From: Oleispira sp964022115
GTDB lineage: Bacteria > Pseudomonadota > Gammaproteobacteria > Pseudomonadales > Oceanobacteraceae
DNA: 20,481 nt
Direction of reading: 5' to 3'
Assembly (NCBI GenBank): GCA_964022115.1
Contig: CAXIBC010000053.1
Span: forward strand, 1-20,481
Made by a program: the position numbers and the translations under genes. Below the pieces are notes generated by a model. The model saw only the letters and a program-made list of their open reading frames with translations. It was not told the origin of the DNA and did no database searches. Below, piece after piece: positions 7,040-13,988 of this stretch. The first letter of the stretch is position 1. Each line of letters starts with the position of its first letter.

Positions 7040-8251
7040 ATGGCCGCTCGCAAAACCACCACAAAAAAGCCTGCAGTGAAAAAAGTTGCTGCGAAGAAAA
7101 CCGTAGCTAAAAAAGCTCCAGCTAAAAAGGTTGTATTAAACCCAGTTGAGCTATTGCAAAAAGAAATTGCAGCTTTAGAAGTTAAACTGGAAAAAGCGCG
7201 CCAAAAAACGAGTTCTGATGCTGATAAAGCATTGGCAAAAGCAAAAACGGCACAAACTAAAGCCGCTGCTGCTCTTACAAAAGCAAATGCTGCTAAAAAG
7301 AAAGCCGCTGATAAAGCAAAAGCAAAAAAATCAGCTGCAACAGCTAAAGCACTAGAAGCTGCTAAGACTAAAGTGGAAAGTGCAAAAGAAGCCGTTGCAC
7401 TAGCCAAAGAAAATGTTGCGACGGCCAAACTAGCGTCCGCAACAGCTAAAGCAGATGTTGATGCTGCTAAAGCCATTAGCAAAGCCAAAGCTGACGTTGA
7501 AAAAGCACAGCAAAAAGCAGCCGCCGCTGCTGCTAAGAAGCAAGCTGCTGCAGATAAGAAAGCCGCTGCTGCTGCCAAGAAAAAAGAAGCTGCTAAAGCG
7601 AAGAAAGAAGCTGCTAAAGCTAAAAAAGCCGCTGCTGCCGCCAAGAAAAAAGAAGCCGCTAAAGCGAAGAAAGAAGCTGCCAAAGCTAAAAAAGCCGCTG
7701 CTGCCGCCAAGAAAAAAGAAGCCGCTGCTGCCAAAAAAGAAGCTGCTAAAGCTAAAAAGGCCGCCGCTAAACCAGTAAAGAAAGTAGCTACTAAGAAAGC
7801 CGTTGCTAAACCGGCTAAGAAAGTTGCTGCTAAGAAAGCCGCGGCCAAACCGGCGAAGAAGGTTGCTACTAAGAAAGCCGCTGCCAAACCCGCTAAGAAA
7901 GCTGTTGAGAAAAAAGCCGCCGCTAAGCCAGCTAAAAAAGTAGCTGCTAAGAAAACCGCTGCCAAACCAGCAAAGAAAGCTGTTGAGAAAAAAGCCGCCG
8001 CTAAGCCAGCTAAAAAAGTTGTGGCTAAGAAAGCTCCCATTGCGAAGCAAGCTCCTGCCGCTAAAGCAGTTGTTGCGCCAACGCCCGTTTCTACTCCAGC
8101 CGCTAAGCCAGCAGCACCTGTGCAATCTCTTGCTGGTGCTATCCACTCTGCAGCAGAAGCTAAACCAGCATCCACTACTCCAGTGGCCGCAGAGGTAAAA
8201 CCAACCGCTCCTGCGACCGGTAGCTTGTTCTCTCAAAACGAAAACAAGTAA
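7040..8251 (+). CDS. algP: AlgP-like, histone H1-type Lys/Ala-rich protein
   Basis: A 403-residue protein composed almost entirely of Ala, Lys, Pro, Val and Glu. Residues 1-33 are Lys/Ala-rich. Residues about 34-175 form a predicted long coiled coil opening with LNPVELLQKEIAALEVKLEKA. Residues 175-240 are Ala/Lys/Glu repeats, and residues 244-334 are KPAKK repeats resembling eukaryotic histone H1 tails. A Pro/Ala/Thr-rich acidic-ended tail closes it (GSLFSQNENK). In Pseudomonas AlgP (AlgR3) is an H1-like DNA-binding regulator with KPAA repeats linked to alginate gene expression; DNA binding here is inferred from composition and that precedent. Context (rsd, dsbB nearby) supports the AlgP assignment, but sequence similarity is dominated by low complexity. 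A GAGGAA site precedes ATG and a strong terminator follows. Confidence 0.82.
   Translation: MAARKTTTKKPAVKKVAAKKTVAKKAPAKKVVLNPVELLQKEIAALEVKLEKARQKTSSDADKALAKAKTAQTKAAAALTKANAAKKKAADKAKAKKSAATAKALEAAKTKVESAKEAVALAKENVATAKLASATAKADVDAAKAISKAKADVEKAQQKAAAAAAKKQAAADKKAAAAAKKKEAAKAKKEAAKAKKAAAAAKKKEAAKAKKEAAKAKKAAAAAKKKEAAAAKKEAAKAKKAAAKPVKKVATKKAVAKPAKKVAAKKAAAKPAKKVATKKAAAKPAKKAVEKKAAAKPAKKVAAKKTAAKPAKKAVEKKAAAKPAKKVVAKKAPIAKQAPAAKAVVAPTPVSTPAAKPAAPVQSLAGAIHSAAEAKPASTTPVAAEVKPTAPATGSLFSQNENK
7562..7759 (+). repeat. Three tandem 66-bp repeats within algP
   Basis: Units begin at 7562, 7628 and 7694, each coding for 22 residues of the form AAAAAKKKEAAKAKKEAAKA plus KK. Units 1 and 2 differ at only three bases, all synonymous GCT/GCC changes. 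Unit 3 has a short Ala/Lys substitution. The period is a multiple of three, so copy-number change would keep the frame. Confidence 0.9.
7769..8041 (+). repeat. Seven tandem 39-bp repeats within algP
   Basis: Units start at 7769, 7808, 7847, 7886, 7925, 7964 and 8003 and encode 13-residue KPAKKVAAKKAAA-type modules. Units 4-5 and 6-7 form a higher-order 78-bp duplication: 7895-7941 is identical to 7973-8019 over 47 bp, which suggests a recent duplication. Confidence 0.9.
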
Positions 8252-8277
8252 TCGCAAGCGCTTTTCCAGCACTTGTT

Positions 8278-8328
8278 AAAAGGCCGTATGAATTGCTCCC
8301 TTAAGAGCAGCTCATGCGGCCTTTTTTA
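8278..8328 (+). terminator. Strong intrinsic terminator after algP
   Basis: AGGCCG 8281-8286 pairs with CGGCCT 8317-8322. The stem continues inward through TATGA/TCATG (one G-U), an A/C mismatch, and TTGCTC/GAGCAG to a 6-nt loop (8299-8304). A run of six T (8322-8327) follows. It is the clearest terminator in the window, 30 bp after the algP stop. Confidence 0.9.
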
Positions 8329-8517
8329 TTGCGTGTTAATCCAGCCTGATTGATACATCCCCCAAACGTCAAAGCAATCATCACTGTAAGATGCCTCAAG
8401 GCAACAAAATCAATTCGCACAGCTTAGCTAATAACGTACACTAGTCTCTCTTTAGCAATTGCTGACATTTCACGGTTTATTCGAAGTCTCGGCTGAAATA
8501 CTTAAAAGGGTTCAGTG

Positions 8518-8802
8518 ATGAATGTAGATAAAGCAAAAAAGCGTATAGCAAAGCTCATAAAGAAAGAGAACAAGGGTTACCCTAAGATTGATCTTGAATA
8601 CTTTGGTTCTAGTAGTGACTCCGCTTCAGAAGTCGTAGTAACCTTCACTTTAGAGGAAGGCGCAGCGCCACAAGAGCAAAAGATCACCAGCAAGGCTGAC
8701 GCTCGAGAAGACGAGGCAATTCAGTCAGTATTAGTGAAGATTATTGAGCGTGCTGAGGCAAATTCGGTCACCCAGATTAAAGGTATTACGCTGCTTAAAT
8801 AA
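8518..8802 (+). CDS. Small uncharacterised protein (94 aa)
   Basis: I do not recognise this family. The protein has a basic, Lys-rich N-terminal helix (MNVDKAKKRIAKLIKKENKG), a short linker with YPKIDLEYFG and a Ser-rich turn, then a beta-rich middle (EVVVTFTLEEG). A second helix follows (EDEAIQSVLVKIIERAEA), and the protein ends in a final strand. It has no signal peptide, membrane segment or cysteines, so it is probably a small soluble cytoplasmic alpha/beta domain. The start ATG 8518 is preferred: AAAAGGG ends 7 nt upstream, whereas an adjacent GTG is only 4 nt away. It stands alone between the algP terminator and an AT-rich intergenic region. The clean ribosome-binding site and coding-like composition support a real gene. 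Confidence 0.75.
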   Translation: MNVDKAKKRIAKLIKKENKGYPKIDLEYFGSSSDSASEVVVTFTLEEGAAPQEQKITSKADAREDEAIQSVLVKIIERAEANSVTQIKGITLLK

Positions 8803-8906
8803 AGCAAAAACAGTCATTAGAATTTCATTAATTTCAATCAGTTAGAAGGAACTTCTGATTATAAAGTACTATTATTTATATGAACTATACTAGTTAATAT
8901 TTCATT

Positions 8907-8912
8907 TATAAT
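8907..8912 (+). promoter_or_regulatory. Putative -10 element upstream of the NMT1-EAL gene
   Basis: TATAAT at 8907-8912 lies 19 bp before the GTG start at 8932, in a very AT-rich 129-bp intergenic region. It would give a leader of only about 13 nt. A TATACT at 8886-8891 is an alternative. No convincing -35 is seen for either. Confidence 0.3.
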
Positions 8913-8931
8913 TCAATTATTTGGCCTAAAT

Positions 8932-11283
8932 GTGACCTTAAACAAATTGCTTTTGCGTTCGTTTTTACTCTTGCTGCTCATGCCTTATGCAATAGCTGAT
9001 GATATATCAATTCATTTAAAGTGGTATCACAAGTTCCAGTTTGCCGGATATTATGCCGCACAAATGCAAGGCTATTTTTCTGAAGAAGGCCATACAGTCA
9101 CGCTCATAGAAGGTGGACCAGAGAAAAATCACCTACATCAATTAATTAACCATTCTACTGAATACTCAGTTCTCGGTAGCGAAGCAGTCAATTCTCTGGC
9201 GCTTGACTCACCGATTATCATAGTGGCATCAATTTTTCAGCATGCCCCAGAAGTGTTGATTACGCTCAAATCAAACCAAGTAAAAGAGATAAGCCATCTA
9301 AGAGATAAAATTCTTATGCTGGCGGATAGCACTATCTCTGGCCATATCGAAGCCATGCTTATTAATAATAATTTAAAACCCGGCGATTATAAAAAATACA
9401 GCTACGATGGTGATATCACTAAGCTCATGGACGGCCGTGTCTTTGCAATGTATGGCTATATTAGTAATGAGCCTTACCAATTAAAGCAACGAGGTTTTGC
9501 CGTTGATACCTTCAGCCCAAAAGACTATAACATTGATTTTTATGGCGATAATTTAGTCACGACCCAATCTGAACTGGATAATCACCCAGAACGGGTTGCT
9601 GCCATTCGCCGAGCGGTTATTCGAGGCTGGAATTACGCCATTGCAAACCCAGAAAAAGTCATTAGCTATATTCTAAGCCAACCTAGTGATAACCCCTTGC
9701 CTTTCAATCGTGATCATCAATATTACGAAGCGCAAAAGACCATAGAGCTAATTGATGCTAATAACATACCTTTAGGCTACTCCAGTCCAGACCGCTGGGC
9801 AGCCATGATTGATACTTATAACCAAGCTACCGGCGGCCAAGCCATATTTCAGCCACACAGCATATACAATGAATTCCATCGCGATCGCAGCTGGCTGCAG
9901 TTTTTATTATTGGCCAGTATTTTTGGTATATCGGTAATAATAATGCTCTATTTCTGGAATCGTACCCTGAAGAACCGGTTAAATAGTGCCGTCTCTAGCC
10001 TAGAGAAAGCCGTTTTTGAAGATAGCCTAACAGGGATGAAAAATAGATCCTCATTAATGTTATTCATTGAAGAGTGCCGTATAAAGCATAGACACGATGA
10101 ATATCTTGCCATTTTAGATATCAGTGGCCTGCAAAAAATCAATAAAGAAAAAGGCTTGCGTAAAGCCGACCAGCTAATCAGTAATGTCGCTCAATCCTTA
10201 CGGGACTGTAAATTCAAATCCTGCAAATTGTATAGCTTATACGGTGGCAAGTTTGCCGTAATCGCTAAGGCTAACAAATACGAAGAATTTGAGCGTAAAA
10301 TTAATCTATTAATTGAACGCATTAGTCACCTTAATGACCCCATATTAATGCGCTCAGGGGCTGTTCTTCTGGACTTTCGCTTGGATAACTCCAGTCTAAC
10401 GACTCGTGCAGAATTGGCTTTACAACATGCAAAAGATTCAGCGGCGACGACACTCATTTGTTTCGATCAGTCTTTTTCTGATCGTATAGAAAAGAAAGAA
10501 GCGTTATTGGCAGAAGTGATTAACGGTATTAATAAACAAGAGTTTATTGCTTTTTATCAACCCAAGTTGAACTATAAGACAGGCAAAATACAAGGTGTCG
10601 AAGCTTTGGTTCGCTGGAACCACCCAACAAAAGGTTTATTATTACCCGGCGCATTTTTAACCGTGGTCGAAACAGCACCCGAAGTAATGAACCAGTTAGA
10701 AACGGCTATTTTCGAAACCATTATGGCGGAAGCTCATGAGCTGATCGAGTATTTCTCCGATAACCCAGAGTTTCGAATATCCATCAACCTATCGTCAATA
10801 CAATTCAATCGGGAACTACTTGTATCAGACTTACTCGCCGCCTGTAAGCGCTATCAAATAAGCCCTCAATACATAGAGTTTGAGCTCACCGAAAGCTCAA
10901 TGCTAGAAGACTTAAATACCGCAATAGATATCAGTAAGCAATTACAGGCGGCCGAATTTAGGGTCGCATTAGACGATTTTGGCACCGGCTATTCTTCACT
11001 TTCGTACATTCAAAACCTGCCTGTTAACGTCATTAAACTGGATTATTCTTTCGTTAAAAAAGTCCCTAAAGATGAGCGCTCTGGTTTCGTAGTTGAACAC
11101 ATAATCTCCCTCGCCCATAAATTAGAACTCGAAATTGTCGCCGAGGGCGTCGAAGAAAAAGAACAATTAGATTATCTCGGTGATCTCAATGTTGACTTGA
11201 TTCAAGGGTTTTACTTTTATAGACCTATGCCGCTAGCAGAGATATGTCGGCTTGAGATGTGCGTGACCGGCTATAAGCATTAA
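8932..11283 (+). CDS. Membrane-bound c-di-GMP phosphodiesterase with NMT1/THI5-like sensor (SBP-TM-GGDEF*-EAL)
   Basis: A 783-residue protein. Residues 1-22 are a signal peptide ending near AIADD. Residues about 24-310 form an NMT1/THI5-like periplasmic binding domain (IHLKWYHKFQFAGYYAA; this family binds thiamine pyrimidine precursors). W321 to about 343 is a transmembrane helix. A GGDEF-like domain follows (EDSLTGMKNR), but its signature is YGGKF at 437-441, lacking the acidic catalytic residues, so cyclase activity is unlikely. The EAL domain has EALVRW (E557), INLSS, ELTESS, DDFGTGYSS (D681-D682), VIKLD, VAEGVE and IQGF, the usual metal and catalytic set, so c-di-GMP hydrolysis is expected in the cytoplasm. 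The start GTG is supported by the signal peptide only; no strong ribosome-binding site is visible. The ligand is inferred. Confidence 0.92.
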   Translation: MTLNKLLLRSFLLLLLMPYAIADDISIHLKWYHKFQFAGYYAAQMQGYFSEEGHTVTLIEGGPEKNHLHQLINHSTEYSVLGSEAVNSLALDSPIIIVASIFQHAPEVLITLKSNQVKEISHLRDKILMLADSTISGHIEAMLINNNLKPGDYKKYSYDGDITKLMDGRVFAMYGYISNEPYQLKQRGFAVDTFSPKDYNIDFYGDNLVTTQSELDNHPERVAAIRRAVIRGWNYAIANPEKVISYILSQPSDNPLPFNRDHQYYEAQKTIELIDANNIPLGYSSPDRWAAMIDTYNQATGGQAIFQPHSIYNEFHRDRSWLQFLLLASIFGISVIIMLYFWNRTLKNRLNSAVSSLEKAVFEDSLTGMKNRSSLMLFIEECRIKHRHDEYLAILDISGLQKINKEKGLRKADQLISNVAQSLRDCKFKSCKLYSLYGGKFAVIAKANKYEEFERKINLLIERISHLNDPILMRSGAVLLDFRLDNSSLTTRAELALQHAKDSAATTLICFDQSFSDRIEKKEALLAEVINGINKQEFIAFYQPKLNYKTGKIQGVEALVRWNHPTKGLLLPGAFLTVVETAPEVMNQLETAIFETIMAEAHELIEYFSDNPEFRISINLSSIQFNRELLVSDLLAACKRYQISPQYIEFELTESSMLEDLNTAIDISKQLQAAEFRVALDDFGTGYSSLSYIQNLPVNVIKLDYSFVKKVPKDERSGFVVEHIISLAHKLELEIVAEGVEEKEQLDYLGDLNVDLIQGFYFYRPMPLAEICRLEMCVTGYKH

Positions 11284-11383
11284 CGGATGTACTGAGTTAA
11301 GCAATACTTAGACGATGATAAAAATAGACCACTTTCACAGGATACAGTACTCTCATTGATCGAATGATTTTAAGTTGATAGAA

Positions 11384-13105
11384 ATGCCGAATACTGCCAC
11401 TAGTTTCCACACCATTGAAAGTCTATTCAAACAATTTGTTCTCGCCGATGCCGATACCAGCATGGGTCTTGGTGATACCAGCTGCCTAGCTAAACTAGGC
11501 GACCCCAGCCTTGAGCATCTGATTGAAAATACCGCCCAAGCTAAAGATCTGCTAGCTAAAATCGATAACTGCCTAGTAACAGGCTTTGATCAGCAGCTGG
11601 ATCTAGAGTTAATGACTCGCTACTTAAAGCAGCAGATATTTTTTGCCGAACTTGAGCAAGATGGCCAGCCGCAAAGGTGTCGTAAACCTTCTGGAGTCGA
11701 TGGGATCAGTGAAGGGATATTTCAATTGTTCGTCAATGACGAGCGAACTGCAGAGCTTCGCTTAGATGATATTCTCAGCCGTTTACAGCAAGCGCCAAGC
11801 TACTTACAAATAGAAGCTAAAGTAATTACTCAACCTATTAAGCGCTGGTTAGCCATAGAGCTGGAACAAGGGGAAGGCTTACCGGATCTCTTCGCGACTA
11901 TCTATAACTGGGCGCAAGAAAGTGAGTATCCAAAAGCCGATGATCTTCAACAAGCGATTAATACCTGCAATATCGCACTAGAAACCTACCTAAACGACTT
12001 ACAATCTCGTACATGCCTAAGCGATTTTAAAATTGGTGAAGACAAGGTGAAAGAACTGCTTGAGTTGCGAAATATTAAGCAATCACCTGCTGAGTTAATC
12101 CAAATGGCCGCAGATTTCATGGCCGACACCCAAACGTTATTAAATAGTTTAAATAAACGTTTATGCAAAAAATACCACCTCAGTGCAGCCACCAGCGATG
12201 AGCAACTACACGAATTTTTAAACCAAACCTTCGCTGCCAAAATAAAAGCAGGTCAATTAGGCTCAGTATTAGATTATTACCACCAACAAATTGAATCCAT
12301 TAATCAGTTTATCGAACAACGCCACTTATTTGCTATTCCAGCGCAGCAAGAAATTCGTCTTTTACAAACACCTAGCTTCTTAGAACCTGTGATTCCAGCC
12401 GGTGCTATGTGGCCACCGTTGGCACTGCGGCCGGGTAAAAAAACCAGCATGGTGTATCTAACCCTAAAAGAAGATCAGCTAGCAGAGCATAGCGAGCTGG
12501 GTATTCCTGTGATGATGATTCATGAAGGGATTCCTGGGCATCACTTGCAGTTCGCAACCGCCGCCCAGCACCCTTCTTTTATTCGTCGCATTTTCTCAGC
12601 CAATGAACACGCTGAAGGTTGGACGACCATGTTAGAAGACTACATGCTGGATGTGGGTTATATCAGCGATGACCTTGTAGACGAAGTGCGCTTTATTGCC
12701 AAGCGTGAAATGTCGCGCCTAGTCGCTCGTATTGGTATCGATTTGTACTTTATGACAGGTAAGCGCGAATACCTAAACGTCGGTTTGGATCTTGGTTTTG
12801 ATAAAGATGGCTACAGCGAAGATGTTTTTGAAAACGCGGGCAAACTGTTAAAGAAAGCCACTGGCTTCACCGATGGCCGCGTGCAAGCCGAACTGAATTG
12901 GTACAGTACAGAGCAAGGTTACCCACTTAGCTACCTCACAGGCAACCGCTTAGTTTGGAAATTGAAGCAGGATATTCAAGCGGCCAATATAAAAGGACTA
13001 GACGCATTAGCGCTGGATCAAGCGTTCCACAAAATATATCTAGAATCAGGCTGTATGCCAGTAGAGAGTTTACGTTCGGTTTTTGAGCATGAGGGCTTTT
13101 TATAA
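11384..13105 (+). CDS. DUF885 family protein, predicted metallopeptidase
   Basis: A 573-residue protein of the DUF885 family. The diagnostic zinc-binding-type motif HEGIPGHH is at residues 380-387, followed by the EHAEGW block at 408-413, whose glutamate is a plausible further metal ligand. Conserved flanks include the YLTL strand before the motif and the ARIGIDLYF helix after it. The upstream half is mostly helical. Activity on peptides is inferred from the motif; the substrate is unknown. Many DUF885 members are exported or lipoproteins, but the N-terminus here (MPNTATSFHTIESLFKQF) shows no signal peptide or lipobox, so the protein looks cytoplasmic. ATG 11384 is chosen over TTG 11375; neither has a strong ribosome-binding site. 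It follows the EAL gene by about 100 bp with no terminator seen, so co-transcription is possible. Confidence 0.85.
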   Translation: MPNTATSFHTIESLFKQFVLADADTSMGLGDTSCLAKLGDPSLEHLIENTAQAKDLLAKIDNCLVTGFDQQLDLELMTRYLKQQIFFAELEQDGQPQRCRKPSGVDGISEGIFQLFVNDERTAELRLDDILSRLQQAPSYLQIEAKVITQPIKRWLAIELEQGEGLPDLFATIYNWAQESEYPKADDLQQAINTCNIALETYLNDLQSRTCLSDFKIGEDKVKELLELRNIKQSPAELIQMAADFMADTQTLLNSLNKRLCKKYHLSAATSDEQLHEFLNQTFAAKIKAGQLGSVLDYYHQQIESINQFIEQRHLFAIPAQQEIRLLQTPSFLEPVIPAGAMWPPLALRPGKKTSMVYLTLKEDQLAEHSELGIPVMMIHEGIPGHHLQFATAAQHPSFIRRIFSANEHAEGWTTMLEDYMLDVGYISDDLVDEVRFIAKREMSRLVARIGIDLYFMTGKREYLNVGLDLGFDKDGYSEDVFENAGKLLKKATGFTDGRVQAELNWYSTEQGYPLSYLTGNRLVWKLKQDIQAANIKGLDALALDQAFHKIYLESGCMPVESLRSVFEHEGFL

Positions 13106-13240
13106 GACCTAGCTTATTAAAGATTCTTTGGTACTAGGGTAAGGGTTGGCCGCTAAGAATTGTTTTGAAAAACTTCCTGCTACTAACAAAGACTTTTAAG
13201 TTTTTTGCGATCAACTTAGCTTTTCAAAATCAAACGGCCT

Positions 13241-13246
13241 TATAAT
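13241..13246 (+). promoter_or_regulatory. Putative -10 element of fetB
   Basis: A perfect TATAAT lies 28 bp before the fetB ATG. It would give a leader of about 22 nt containing AAGG (13264-13267). The -35 is weak (TTAGCT at 19-bp spacing). The preceding 13106-13240 region is AT-rich with short T-runs and no clear gene. Confidence 0.35.
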
Positions 13247-13274
13247 CATTAGCAAAAACATTTAAGGCTTTTTG

Positions 13275-13988
13275 ATGACTATAATCAGCTGGGTAGATCT
13301 TTTATGGTGCCTAATTCCCATCATTTTGATCTGTGCTATCTATATCGCTTGGCAAGGAAAGCCGAGCGAGATCATTATCGCCGTATTACGCATGATAGTG
13401 CAGTTAATCGCGGTAGGTTATGTACTGATTAGTATTTTTGAAAATCCTTCCCCTTGGATCAGTAGTATTATTGTAAGCATAATGCTACTGGTCGCCGCTT
13501 GGATTTCTATTCACCCAGTAAGGCAACATAAAGAGTACTTGCTGCCTGCAATTATTGCATTGGCTTGCTCAGTTATCCTACACCTGACCCTCTCAATACT
13601 GTTAGTGTTACAAGCGGAAAGTTGGTTTCAACCACAATTATTAATACCTTTAGCGGGAATGTACTTGGCTAATACCATGAATACCATTAGCCTTGCCGCT
13701 GAGCGCTACCATAGCGAATTGAAAAATAATCAAGCAATACAAGACGCTCGCTTAAGCGCCTTTCATGCGGCGATGATTCCACAAATCAATAGCCTACTCG
13801 CGGTCGGACTGGTCGCCTTGCCTGGCATGATGACAGGGCAAATTTTATCAGGAGTATCCCCCTTGATTGCGGTGCGCTATCAAATAATGATTATGGCAAT
13901 GATACTTGGTAGCGCGGGTCTAGGAGCCACAATCATGCTGATACTAGTCGCGAGAAAAAAGAATCAAATCCAAGATACTATTGAATAG
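13275..13988 (+). CDS. fetB: FetB/UPF0014-family ABC transporter permease
   Basis: A 237-residue polytopic membrane protein with about seven hydrophobic helices. It matches the FetB (YbbM, UPF0014) family, the membrane part of the E. coli FetAB exporter linked to iron homeostasis and oxidative-stress resistance. Family marks are an N-terminal LRMIVQLIAVGYVL segment, ANTMNTISLAAER (residues 132-144), a conserved loop with DARLSAFHAAMIPQINS, and LPGMMTGQILSG followed by two C-terminal helices. ATG 13275 is chosen because AAGG ends 7 nt upstream. E. coli fetB is paired with the ATPase gene fetA; no FetA-like ATPase is adjacent here, so the energising subunit must be elsewhere or the protein works differently. 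Its 3' end overlaps the opposite-strand symporter gene by 11 bp. Confidence 0.87.
   Translation: MTIISWVDLLWCLIPIILICAIYIAWQGKPSEIIIAVLRMIVQLIAVGYVLISIFENPSPWISSIIVSIMLLVAAWISIHPVRQHKEYLLPAIIALACSVILHLTLSILLVLQAESWFQPQLLIPLAGMYLANTMNTISLAAERYHSELKNNQAIQDARLSAFHAAMIPQINSLLAVGLVALPGMMTGQILSGVSPLIAVRYQIMIMAMILGSAGLGATIMLILVARKKNQIQDTIE

Noticed and set aside
7562..8041. Regularly spaced repeats resembling a CRISPR array
   Set aside because: The repeats are contiguous, in frame and coding, with no unique spacers and no cas genes.
7015..8175. Long open frame on the minus strand opposite algP (386 codons)
   Set aside because: It is a by-product of Lys/Ala codon repetition on the other strand. The product is a monotonous Ala/Phe/Leu sequence and there is no ribosome-binding site.
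7430..8272. Second minus-strand open frame over algP, rich in Gly/Ser/Phe
   Set aside because: This too is compositional: no stop codons arise because the sense strand repeats AAG, AAA and GCT codons. It has no independent support.
8820..8870. Hairpin AGAAG/CTTCT after the 94-aa gene as a terminator
   Set aside because: The stem is only 5 bp, A/T-rich, and lacks a T-run.
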